Shown piece after piece: positions 42,486 through 50,360 of a stretch of 64,000 bases of DNA. The translations under genes and the position numbers were made by a program. The DNA is from CAYNLK01 sp964398055 (GTDB lineage: Bacteria > Chloroflexota > Anaerolineae > 4572-78 > J111): positions 1-64,000 of the forward strand of contig CAYNLK010000006.1 of NCBI GenBank assembly GCA_964398055.1. The letters are read 5' to 3'. Positions within the stretch are counted from its first letter, which is position 1, and each line of letters opens with the position of its first letter. The notes below the pieces were generated by a model. That model searched no databases and had not been told where the DNA came from. It saw only the letters and a list, made by a program, of their open reading frames with translations.

Positions 42486-42764
42486 TTGAGCTATTGTTCT
42501 TTGACTATATGGGGCTGGCTCCGGCCGGTGATCCACGAAACAGACTGCCGGATCATCTGGCTATCGCGTAATCCCTGCCCCACGTTGGTTGCCTGCCAGC
42601 AGCTTGGCCTCGACACCCGGCAGGTTTGCCGCGCCGCCTTTGAGCAATCGACCCAGGCCTTTTTGACCTACCTCGATCCCCGGTTACGCTTTTGGCGGAG
42701 TTATGAAGAAATCCGGCCTTACGCCAGCCATTGCCGGGAGATGATCGAGAGAGATTGGGGCTAA
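42486..42764 (+). CDS. Small hypothetical protein, possibly a C-terminal fragment
   Basis: The open frame gives 92 residues from a TTG without a clear ribosome site. The second half reads like a conserved protein: NPCPTLVACQQLGLDTRQVC, then ERDWG at the end, with DPRLRFWRSYEEIRPYA between. Its cysteines and the DPRLRF segment resemble the C-termini of small substrate-binding proteins seen next to regulators in Chloroflexota. The first 25 residues have no such character. It is probably a 5'-truncated remnant. I do not assign a function. Confidence 0.4.
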   Translation: MSYCSLTIWGWLRPVIHETDCRIIWLSRNPCPTLVACQQLGLDTRQVCRAAFEQSTQAFLTYLDPRLRFWRSYEEIRPYASHCREMIERDWG

Positions 42765-42956
42765 AAAAGCCGATTGTCCCCCTTATAAAAATGTGTTAAA
42801 ATGGACCGGGGCCGTTCGGGTAGGGCTGCATACCAAGTTAAGTGTTACTCCGCCTCTCCAGACCGTCGTTGCCAACGTTTGAGTTCACGTTCATATCCTG
42901 GTCGCATCCTGGTCAGCTCAACAGTCCTCTTTGGTCAAAGATTAGGAGTAGGTTCG

Positions 42957-45653
42957 ATGGCTGTTCCGCCTTTCAATACGATGGGTTGGATTGTCCAAAC
43001 CCGGCTTCAACCGCCAAATCTACGCCAGGATTTTATTCCTCGCCGGCAACTGTTAGAAACATTGTTTCAGGCGGTAACCGCGCGCCGCTTGACGCTGGTT
43101 TCTGCCCCGGCCGGTTACGGCAAAACCAGCCTGCTGGCTGCCCTGCCCCACGCCTTCCCGGAACTGCCCCTGGCCTGGCTTTCGCTCGATGTCGACGATA
43201 ACGACCCGGCCGGATTTTTGAGCGCCCTGGCAGCCGCCTTGCAACGACTCAATCCCGCCTGTGGCGTCACTGCTCAAACCGTCCTGGCCAAGCTGACCAA
43301 CCCGGCTGCAGAGATGCGCCGGGTGATGGGCGTATTGATTAATGATATCCTGGAAACGTTGCCGAACCCCTTTCTACTGGTATTAGACGACCTGCACGTG
43401 GTCACCGAGCCGGTTGTGTACGCGGCCCTGGATTACTTGCTGGACCGGATGCCCCCCCACATGCATCTGGCCGTCGGCAGCCGCTACGACCCCCCGCTGG
43501 CCCTGGCCCGCCGGCGCGCCCGCGACGAGTTGGCCGAGTTACATCTCACTGAACTGCGCTTCACGCTCGACGAGGCGACGGCCTTGCTCAATGAGCAGTT
43601 ACGGCTGGGTTTATCCGCCGCTGATTTGACCGCCCTTTATGCCCGCACCGAAGGGTGGGTTGCCGGCCTACGCTTGCTGGCCAACTCACTCCAGCGGGTG
43701 CCGCCGTTCACCGAGCGCACCGCCTTCATTACCGAAGTTGTCCAGAGTAGTCGTTACGTTTTTGATCTATTGGCCGAGGAGGTCTTGGATCACCAGGAAC
43801 CGGCCATTCGAACCTTCCTGCTGGAGACCTCAATCCTGTCCGAACTCACGCCGGTGGTGTGCCAGACCGTTACCGACCGCCAGAATGCCGAGTCGCTGCT
43901 GGCCGAGCTGTATCATCGCCATCTTTTCCTGGTAGCCATAGCTGACGAAGGACGACCGGCCACGGATGAAAAAATGATACGGCGCTCTTCGTCATCGACC
44001 CTTCCGCCGGTGTCGTACCGTTACCACGATCTCTTTGCCGACTTTCTCCGCCAGCAACTGGCCCGCGAGATGCCGGAACGTCTGCCTGAACTCCACCGCC
44101 GCGCCGCCGAAGCCCAAACGTCACCCAGCCGAACGATCAACCATTACCTGGCTGCCAACCTGTGGTCGGAAGCCGCCCAGACCATTGAGCGGGTCGGCGA
44201 GCAACTTCTCCAGCAGGGTTGGCTGGCTTCCTTGCAGAGTTGGATCCAGCTGCTGCCGGCCGGGGTACGCCAGGCCCATCCACGGCTCGCCTACCTGCTG
44301 GGCGTCTGCGCCCTGCACCAACGCGCGCTGGCCGACGCCGGGTTTTATCTTGAGCAGGCCCTGCATGCCTTTGAAACAGCGGCCAATCAGCTTGACCAGG
44401 GCAAAACCCTGGCCTACCTATCGAGCCTGGCCTTCTTTCAGGCTGATTTCGCCCGCGGCCTTGCCCTGATCGAACAAGCCCTGGCCTGTCCCATCCCGCC
44501 CGATACGCGGGTGCGACTGCTGGTGGAACGGGCTCGCATCGCCCATTTTCAGGGTAATTTTGTCCACGGTGAGGTCGATCTTGACAGGGCCTGGCGTATT
44601 TGCCAGGAATCCGGCGATCTGGCTGCGGTGTATACGTTGTTGGAGGGGTTCATCCCCAGCTTTGCCGCTATGCCCGCCGGCCTCGACCGCCTCGAGCAAC
44701 TCTGCCGGATTGCCGCGGCCAAAACGGTTGGTGGCGAAGGGTTGCTTGAGGTGGTTCTCTGTGAGCAACAAGCCATGGTCCATTGCTACCGGGGCGAAAT
44801 TGCCCAAACCTTGCAAGCGGCCGAGCGGGCCTTGAGGCTGGGTGAGCGGCTCGGCGGCCATCCGCTCTGGCAGTACTGGACCTTGCGCATATTCATCTTA
44901 ACGGCCCACACCGCTCTTGGTCATCGGCCTCAAGCGGAGCAAATCATAGAGCAGTTGCTGGCGCAACAGGATAGTCTCGACGTGCTCGCCAAGAGCGGCT
45001 TTCTCTATTTTGTGGCCCATGCCTGCTGGCTGCACCAGCGCCTGCCGGATGCCCACCGCATCGACCAGCAGTTGCGCCGGATGGAGATTCCCCCGGACAG
45101 TCTTGTGACGCACACGATGTTGGCGATGCTTCAGGGGATATTGGAACTGGCGGAGGGCCGCTATGCCACGGCGTTACCCGCCCTGCAGGAAGCCATAATC
45201 TTAGAAACCAAATCACCGCTCTTTAACGTTTTTGGCAGCGCCCGTGTTTTGCTGTCATATCTATACTTAAAAATGGGCCGGCCCAAAGAAGCCCTGGCCG
45301 AGCCGGGCCGTATTCTAATTGAAGGAGCGGCGGCGATACCGGTACTCCGCCTGGCCCTGGAGCACAACCGTCAGCCCGTTTTGGCCGGCCAACTGCTTGA
45401 AACGCTCGAAGCAAGCCGGAGGAGTGAGCCACAGCCGGTAGCCGTACCCGACACCGGCGAAACCTTGAGTCCCCGCGAGGTTGAGGTGCTCCGCCTGCTC
45501 GCTGCCGGGGCCAGCAACCAGGAAATTGCCGAAACCCTTGTTTTGAGTATTCATACGGTCAAACGCCACGTAGCGAACATCCTCGTCAAACTGAATGTTG
45601 CCAACCGTATCCAGGCGAGCAGTCGCGCCCGCGAGTTGGGTATTGTGGACTAG
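42957..45653 (+). CDS. MalT-like LuxR-family ATP-dependent transcriptional regulator
   Basis: About 898 residues from ATG 42957, chosen because TTAGGAGTAGG precedes it; a longer frame from 42801 is not supported. An STAND-type NTPase opens the protein: Walker A APAGYGKTSLLAAL near residue 50 and Walker B LLVLDDLHVV near 145. A long helical repeat region of TPR/MalT type follows (about 350-800). The C-terminus is a LuxR helix-turn-helix (LSPREVEVLRLLAAGASNQE and VLSIHTVKRHVANILVKL). Such regulators bind an inducer and ATP, oligomerise and activate transcription. An intrinsic terminator follows. The neighbours (cupin, GNAT) may be its targets, but this is not shown. Confidence 0.88.
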   Translation: MAVPPFNTMGWIVQTRLQPPNLRQDFIPRRQLLETLFQAVTARRLTLVSAPAGYGKTSLLAALPHAFPELPLAWLSLDVDDNDPAGFLSALAAALQRLNPACGVTAQTVLAKLTNPAAEMRRVMGVLINDILETLPNPFLLVLDDLHVVTEPVVYAALDYLLDRMPPHMHLAVGSRYDPPLALARRRARDELAELHLTELRFTLDEATALLNEQLRLGLSAADLTALYARTEGWVAGLRLLANSLQRVPPFTERTAFITEVVQSSRYVFDLLAEEVLDHQEPAIRTFLLETSILSELTPVVCQTVTDRQNAESLLAELYHRHLFLVAIADEGRPATDEKMIRRSSSSTLPPVSYRYHDLFADFLRQQLAREMPERLPELHRRAAEAQTSPSRTINHYLAANLWSEAAQTIERVGEQLLQQGWLASLQSWIQLLPAGVRQAHPRLAYLLGVCALHQRALADAGFYLEQALHAFETAANQLDQGKTLAYLSSLAFFQADFARGLALIEQALACPIPPDTRVRLLVERARIAHFQGNFVHGEVDLDRAWRICQESGDLAAVYTLLEGFIPSFAAMPAGLDRLEQLCRIAAAKTVGGEGLLEVVLCEQQAMVHCYRGEIAQTLQAAERALRLGERLGGHPLWQYWTLRIFILTAHTALGHRPQAEQIIEQLLAQQDSLDVLAKSGFLYFVAHACWLHQRLPDAHRIDQQLRRMEIPPDSLVTHTMLAMLQGILELAEGRYATALPALQEAIILETKSPLFNVFGSARVLLSYLYLKMGRPKEALAEPGRILIEGAAAIPVLRLALEHNRQPVLAGQLLETLEASRRSEPQPVAVPDTGETLSPREVEVLRLLAAGASNQEIAETLVLSIHTVKRHVANILVKLNVANRIQASSRARELGIVD

Positions 45654-45681
45654 TCCTCAACGGATGTAGCTGTATCCTCTT

Positions 45682-45719
45682 TTAGGCGTGCAGACGGCCA
45701 GCTGCACGCCTAACTTTTT
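45682..45719 (+). terminator. Intrinsic terminator after the LuxR-type gene
   Basis: TTAGGCGTGCAG (45682-45693) pairs perfectly with CTGCACGCCTAA (45702-45713) around an 8-nt loop. The tail CTTTTTG follows. Confidence 0.88.
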
Positions 45720-45788
45720 GCCGGCGGCCGGTTAAAGGCTCGTAATAATCCCTCTGGCAATGGCTAATCGCCCATCCATCGCAACCGT

Positions 45789-45811
45789 GATGGCTCTTTT
45801 GAAGAGCCATC
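45789..45811. repeat. Short perfect hairpin
   Basis: GATGGCTCTT (45789-45798) and AAGAGCCATC (45802-45811) form a 10-bp stem with a 3-nt loop. A degenerate copy of one arm (AATGGCTCTCAAGAGC) lies about 30 nt further. There is no T-tract, so it is more likely a small palindromic repeat than a terminator. Confidence 0.55.
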
Positions 45812-45950
45812 CTCCTGGCCCCTCGTCGCCAACAATGGCTCTCAAGAGCGATGATGTCGCGCCCCTTTCAGCGTAGAATAGCCGCAATAGAGATTTCTCG
45901 CTGTCGCTTGAATAACCTTCACTAAATGGTCCAGCAAGGAGAGCTTATCG

Positions 45951-46376
45951 ATGAGAACATCATCAGGCAATGAAAAACATGCGCCGGATGAGAGAAGCAT
46001 TATGTATATGCCGGGTGCAGGCCAAAGTGTCTCGGCCCGGGGCGTCTCGATTACTTACAAGGCGGTCGGCGCAGACACGAACGGCGCCTGGACGTTGGTT
46101 GAGTATACCGCTCCGCCTCGCTTTCCGGGGCCACACCCCCGCCGGCATGAGCAGATTCTGGCCGCATTTTATATCTTGTCAGGGACGCTGACGATCCAGC
46201 TCGAGGAGCGCCTGGTCAAAGCGCCGGCCGGTTCATTCGTCCTGGTTCCAGCGGGAATTGTCCACAAATTTTCTAACGAAGAAGTTGTCCCGGCCACATT
46301 CTTGATTTTTGTCTCTCCCGCCGGGTTAGAACAGGAACTGGTGAATTGGCTCACCTCACCGCCTGGATTGATCTAA
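45951..46376 (+). CDS. Cupin domain protein
   Basis: The 141-residue protein is preceded by CAAGGAGAGC. It contains a conserved-barrel cupin: PPRFPGPHPRRHEQILAAFY carries the motif-1 His/Glu-type residues and LVKAPAGSFVLVPAGIVHKF motif 2. Small cupins act as metal-dependent dioxygenases, isomerases or sugar-binding modules; motif 1 here has H-x5-E spacing and could bind a metal. The N-terminal ~25 residues are polar. The gene follows the LuxR-type regulator on the same strand, after its terminator. No specific role can be given. Confidence 0.8.
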   Translation: MRTSSGNEKHAPDERSIMYMPGAGQSVSARGVSITYKAVGADTNGAWTLVEYTAPPRFPGPHPRRHEQILAAFYILSGTLTIQLEERLVKAPAGSFVLVPAGIVHKFSNEEVVPATFLIFVSPAGLEQELVNWLTSPPGLI

Positions 46377-46400
46377 AGCCCGACGGTATAGAAAAAATCC

Positions 46401-46480
46401 GCTCATGTTAAATCCAAGTGCATGGTAGGGGCGCAAGGCCTTGCGCCCCTACATAATAAGCACTTGTTCTGAACATGAGC
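46401..46480. repeat. 80-bp palindromic MITE-like repeat
   Basis: Three nested inverted pairs share one centre: GCTCATGTT (46401-46409) with AACATGAGC (46472-46480), AAGTGC with GCACTT, and GTAGGGGCGCAAGG with CCTTGCGCCCCTAC. AAAAAATC occurs on both sides (46392-46399 and 46482-46489) as a possible target duplication. The GTAGGGGCG core also appears in the element at 27405-27518. Confidence 0.75.
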
Positions 46481-46524
46481 CAAAAAATCTAAAAAATCAC
46501 ATTAGTCAATGAAGGAGATAAACT

Positions 46525-47448
46525 ATGATCCAGCACGATACCACCCTTAACAGAGAAGCATTAAAGATGATGGCAATCCAATACCGGCCGGCGCGACCCG
46601 ACGATGTACCGGAAATGGCCGACCTTTTTTTGGAAGCGGTGAGCAACATGTATGCCCGCAATAATATCACCGCCGCTCTTCCGCCCCGCCCGGCCGTACT
46701 GCTCGGCTACGAACACGTGCGCGCCACCGGCATCTTCCACGTGGCCGAACTCGAGGGCCGGATCGCTGCTATTGCCGGGGCCATCGTCCGGGACCATCTT
46801 TGGTACCTGAGCGCGTTCTGGACTCGGCCCGAACTACAGCGGCAGGGAATCGGCATGTCCCTCCTGAAGGTGAAGGCAGTCTGGACTGCCGGTCAAGAAG
46901 CCGGCGCAACCGTCTTTTTTACCTGGTCATCCGTGGATAGCGCCGCGCTGGCTTCATATATGAAACTTGGCATGTTGCCGGGGTACCCTATCCTGCTCTT
47001 TGAAGGGGCGCCGCAGAAGCTCCCCGCGGTGGCTTCGGCCTACGAAGTAACAACGTTGGAGAAGTCCCAGGCCATAGCTCTGGATCAAGAGATCCGGGCT
47101 ACCGGTCGTGGCGCCGACCATGATTTCTGGCGGGACGGTTGGGGTTTGCAGGGACGGCAGGTCATTCGGGCCGGAGAGGTTGTTGGCTACTACTACCTGT
47201 GCAAAGGTGGCATTGGTCCTGTCGCCTGGAGAAAACCGCAGCACGGCGAGCCGGTGCTGACCCTGGCCTGCCGTGAGGCCATCGCCGCCACTCCGCAGAT
47301 CCGTCTGTTCATTCCAGGGATAAACCATGCCGCCCTTCGATACGCCTTCGACGCAGGTTTGCGTTTAACCAGCTTCGCCCATTTCCTGACCACCGCGCCG
47401 TTTGGCCAAATGACGCAATACCTGCCGTCGGGGCCGGGACTCTATTAA
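46525..47448 (+). CDS. GNAT family N-acetyltransferase
   Basis: The 307-residue protein has AAGGAG 8 nt before its ATG. The N-terminal ~155 residues form a GNAT fold: YRPARPDDVPEMADLFLEAV, the acetyl-CoA-binding motif A region RPELQRQGIGMSLLKVKAVW near residues 95-115, then WSSVDSAALASYMKLGM. The C-terminal half (160-307) resembles a second, degenerate GNAT-like domain. Double-GNAT proteins acetylate small amines, antibiotics or peptides. It lies in an accessory stretch and its substrate is unknown. An ATG at 46567 (MMAIQYRP region) is an alternative start. Confidence 0.82.
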   Translation: MIQHDTTLNREALKMMAIQYRPARPDDVPEMADLFLEAVSNMYARNNITAALPPRPAVLLGYEHVRATGIFHVAELEGRIAAIAGAIVRDHLWYLSAFWTRPELQRQGIGMSLLKVKAVWTAGQEAGATVFFTWSSVDSAALASYMKLGMLPGYPILLFEGAPQKLPAVASAYEVTTLEKSQAIALDQEIRATGRGADHDFWRDGWGLQGRQVIRAGEVVGYYYLCKGGIGPVAWRKPQHGEPVLTLACREAIAATPQIRLFIPGINHAALRYAFDAGLRLTSFAHFLTTAPFGQMTQYLPSGPGLY

Positions 47449-47503
47449 ACAATGAGTTTTACGGGACAAATTCCTAAGAATGACATAAGAAAGGAGTTTT
47501 GAA

Positions 47504-48024
47504 ATGTCAACCCAAGAAGTTCTAACCCAAGTTCAAGTCACCCAGGCAGATGAGGCCCACCAGCGCTTCATCGAGCTGCAACAAAAGCTACTGGACCACT
47601 ACGGTGTTCAGGCCAGATCACGCTACGTACACTTAAAAGAGCCTCGCCTCAGGGCGCACGTCCTCGAAGCGGGCCAGGGCCAGCCGGTGGTGATTTTTCA
47701 CGGGGGCGACGGTGAGGCGGTCAATTGGGCCCCGCTGATGGCCCCGTTACAACAACGTTTGCGCCTTTTGCCACTGACCGTCCCGGCTTTGGTCTGAGCG
47801 ATCCTTTCGATTACCGCCAGGTTGATCTCCGCAGTCACGCAGCCGACTTTGTGCGGTCGTTGCTTGATGCCTTAGAGCTTGAGAGCGCCACTCTTATGGG
47901 CGGTTCCATGGGCGGATTTTTCGCCCTGGCTGCGGCGCTGGCCTATCCCCAAATTGGCCATTTTCCCTTCCTCGAACAGCCGGACAATTGCGCCGAGTTG
48001 ATCTTCGACTTCCTGGCCCAATAA
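47504..48024 (+). pseudogene. Alpha/beta hydrolase with frameshift and internal deletion
   Basis: AAAGGAG precedes ATG 47504. The first frame carries the hydrolase start (AHVLEAGQGQPVVIFHGGDG, oxyanion region) but ends at TGA 47795-47797. The continuation RPGFGLSDPFDYRQVDLRS is in the next frame. One missing T in the TTTT run at about 47764-47768 would restore it. The second frame has the nucleophile elbow GGSMGGFFALAAALA but then jumps from LAYPQ straight to IGHFPFLEQPDNCAELIFDF, the usual C-terminal His region. About 100 or more residues with the cap and catalytic Asp are gone. The gene is therefore dead regardless of the frameshift. Confidence 0.82.
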
Positions 48025-48121
48025 GGTGAAAAAAGGTAGTTGTGTGGACATTAGACCGGGGTAAATCCAACCCGGGCGGGATAGCTGGGGTCAGGTTGAG
48101 AGTGCGGGGGTTTCATCAGAC

Positions 48122-48204
48122 TTTGGGTCACTTGCTGTAACACATTTGGGGTCACTACCTGGGGCAGCCGGTGACCCCAAATCAGGTTGGAGGTGTGGTT
48201 TAAT
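48122..48204 (+). repeat. 83-bp dispersed repeat, copy A
   Basis: This segment matches 52989-53071 at about 69 of 83 positions without gaps, by hand count. It contains TTTGGGTCAC and TTTGGGGTCAC as direct repeats, a hairpin GGGGTCAC/GTGACCCC, and ends in TGTGGTTTAAT. It stops 29 nt before the start codon at 48234. It may be a shared promoter/leader or a mobile repeat. Confidence 0.8.
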
Positions 48205-48233
48205 CCTATTGAAACAAAACAAGGAGGCTCATC

Positions 48234-49727
48234 GTGAAACCAAACCATTCTCATCATTTGATGCTGCGCCTGATAATGTCGGTCTGCATGTTTGGTTTGA
48301 CCCTCTTGGCGCTGCTCCTCTCAGGGAGAACCGGCCCGGCCGCGCTGGCGCAATCGCCCACGGCTACCCCGGCCGCCCGCATTTTTTTGCCCGTGCTGCT
48401 CAAATCCCCGGTACAAAATCCACCACCCCCTCCACCTCCTCCCTCCCAAACGGGCGCTTTCTGGCTGCCTTACATCGGCGGGAATAACATCCTCTCGACC
48501 TACGGCACCAGCGTTGCCATTGACAGCGCCGGCGGCATCCACGTTGGTTATGCGCTTTACACCGGCCTCGATAACGGCCAAAAACCGGCTTATTACGCCT
48601 ACTGCGCCGCTACCTGCGCCAATCTGGCCAACTGGTCCCTCACCCGCCTGGGCAACAATGTTCAGGATGTACGGCTGGTTCTTGACCCACTGACCGGTCG
48701 CCCCCGGCTGATGCTTTACACCTCAGATACCAGCACCGACGGGCATGACTATCAGTACGCCGCCTGCGAGGGCGGCTGTACCAATAGCGCCAACTGGATG
48801 GTGACCCCACTCATTACCGTCTATGAAACCCCCAGCCGGAGAAGCTATCACAACAACCGTTATTTCGCCCTTGACCCCCAAGGGGGGCCAGCCTTTATCT
48901 ACACCGACTCGGCCAACGGGCACAGCGGTACTTTTTATGCCCACTGCAACTCGGCCTGCACTAATCCGGCTAATTGGTCGGAGCTGAAGCTGTTCGATCA
49001 AGGGCTGATCAAGCCCGCCCTGGCCTTTACCCCTGCCGGGCAACCTCGCTTTGCCGCCAGCTATTATGTGCCGGACGACCCTGACTATGACGTTCCCTTG
49101 TGGAAGCTGCTGTATGGGGGCTGTTATAGCAACTGCAATGACCTTTGGCAATCGCAGTGGGACGGGGTATTTGTCTACCCCACCATCGGCGACGGCGCTT
49201 TCAGTTTGCGGGTGGACAGCGGCGGCCGGCCCCGGCTGGCGCTTTATCCTACCCAGGCCGACCTGTCGCAGATGCAACCAGGCCAGTTATACTACGTTTG
49301 GTGTAACCATACCACCTGCCTCAACGCCAATGACTGGTTCAAAGTTAGCGTCGGCACCCCCATCGCCTATGGCGATGGCGTTGACCTGGCGCTTGACCCG
49401 GCCAATCGACCCCGGTTGGCTTACCAGATGGGAGACGACGGCCTGGGCTATGCCCGGTGTGATGCCAATTGTGAGTCGACTTCAAACTGGCAGAGCCGGA
49501 CCCTCGAGTCAACGGCGGCCATTATGGCCCAGTATCCTCCCGGCCTGCCCCAACATCAGAACTGCCCGATTCTAACCTGGTTGAATGGCGTCCGCCCCTC
49601 TCTGGCCCTGGACTCGGCCGGCAACCCGCGGCTGGGCTACGATACTGAACTCTGGTGGGGCGGCTCCAGCCCGTACATCAGATGCGATATTGACGTTCCG
49701 GTGGCCCGGTTCGGCCTGTTTCACTAA
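48234..49727 (+). CDS. Secreted repeat protein with Cys-containing blades
   Basis: The 497-residue protein starts at GTG 48234. It has a signal peptide (LIMSVCMFGLTLLALLLSG) cleaved before QSPTAT. The motif IFLPVLLKSP and a proline stretch follow. The rest is a repeated unit with the core YxxCxxxCxNxxNW: YAYCAATCANLANWSLT, YAACEGGCTNSANWMVT, YAHCNSACTNPANWSELKL, YVWCNHTTCLNANDWFKV and YARCDANCESTSNWQSRT. Each is followed by LALDxxGxPRLxY-type strands, so a beta-propeller is likely, with paired Cys probably making disulfides. It is an extracellular structural or binding protein of unknown ligand. The 83-bp repeat lies just upstream. Confidence 0.78.
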   Translation: MKPNHSHHLMLRLIMSVCMFGLTLLALLLSGRTGPAALAQSPTATPAARIFLPVLLKSPVQNPPPPPPPPSQTGAFWLPYIGGNNILSTYGTSVAIDSAGGIHVGYALYTGLDNGQKPAYYAYCAATCANLANWSLTRLGNNVQDVRLVLDPLTGRPRLMLYTSDTSTDGHDYQYAACEGGCTNSANWMVTPLITVYETPSRRSYHNNRYFALDPQGGPAFIYTDSANGHSGTFYAHCNSACTNPANWSELKLFDQGLIKPALAFTPAGQPRFAASYYVPDDPDYDVPLWKLLYGGCYSNCNDLWQSQWDGVFVYPTIGDGAFSLRVDSGGRPRLALYPTQADLSQMQPGQLYYVWCNHTTCLNANDWFKVSVGTPIAYGDGVDLALDPANRPRLAYQMGDDGLGYARCDANCESTSNWQSRTLESTAAIMAQYPPGLPQHQNCPILTWLNGVRPSLALDSAGNPRLGYDTELWWGGSSPYIRCDIDVPVARFGLFH

Positions 49728-49741
49728 TGAGGAGTGTGACA

Positions 49742-49777
49742 GTAGGTTGGGTTTCTCTAACGCTCAACCCAACCTAC
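49742..49777. repeat. Perfect 12-bp palindromic repeat
   Basis: GTAGGTTGGGTT (49742-49753) and AACCCAACCTAC (49766-49777) form a 12-bp stem with a 12-nt loop, without a T-tract. It lies 15 nt after one secreted-protein gene and 26 nt before the next. This type of palindrome is commonly dispersed between genes in filamentous bacteria. Confidence 0.7.
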
Positions 49778-49803
49778 CTAAGTTATTTTCGGAGGAGCAA
49801 GCC

Positions 49804-50319
49804 ATGATGTTGTATAAATTCCTACAAAAAAACTGTGTTCTGGGCCTAAAATTGGGGATCGTCGCCGCCCTGCTGCTGTATGCGCCTCCTGTCCGGGCCG
49901 GTGACTTCCAGTGGACCGCCATTGGCCCGGCCGGTGGTCAGATTTACGCTCTGGCCATCGACCCAACCACACCCGACACGCTCTATGTTGGCAGGTATGG
50001 CGGGGTGTCCAAGAGTATCAATGGCGGCGACAGTTGGACGCCGGTTAACACCGGCTTAACCAATACGGATGTGCGCGCTCTGGCCATCGACCCAAGCACC
50101 CCCACGACCTTCTATGCCGGGACATATGGCGGGGTGTTCAAAAGCACTAATGGGGGCGGCAATTGGACCGCGGTCAACACCGGCTTAACCAATCGTCAAG
50201 TTTGGGCCCTGGCCATCAATCCAGCCACACCTGATACGGTCTATGCCGGGACATGGGGCGGCGGCGTTTTTGTTATAACGTTTAAACCAGTCTTCCTGCC
50301 GATTATCATTAAGAACTGA
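49804..50319 (+). CDS. Short secreted BNR/sortilin-like repeat protein
   Basis: The start is ATG 49804, after GGAGGAGCAAGCC (171 residues); the longer open frame upstream lies over the preceding gene and is not used. A signal peptide (NCVLGLKLGIVAALLLYAPP) ends near residue 30. Two and a half repeats follow with the pattern ALAIDPTTPDTLYVGRYGGV, KSINGGDSWTPVNTGLT; the second copy has KSTNGGGNWTAVNTGLT. These are the Asp-box (BNR) blades of sortilin/glycosidase-like propellers. A full propeller needs at least five, so this protein is short, perhaps a decayed or oligomerising form. The C-terminus is VFLPIIIKN, like the FLPVLLK motif of the neighbour. Confidence 0.75.
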   Translation: MMLYKFLQKNCVLGLKLGIVAALLLYAPPVRAGDFQWTAIGPAGGQIYALAIDPTTPDTLYVGRYGGVSKSINGGDSWTPVNTGLTNTDVRALAIDPSTPTTFYAGTYGGVFKSTNGGGNWTAVNTGLTNRQVWALAINPATPDTVYAGTWGGGVFVITFKPVFLPIIIKN

Positions 50320-50360
50320 TCGGTTTACCATGATAAGGTTCACTATTTTCACCGGGAACC

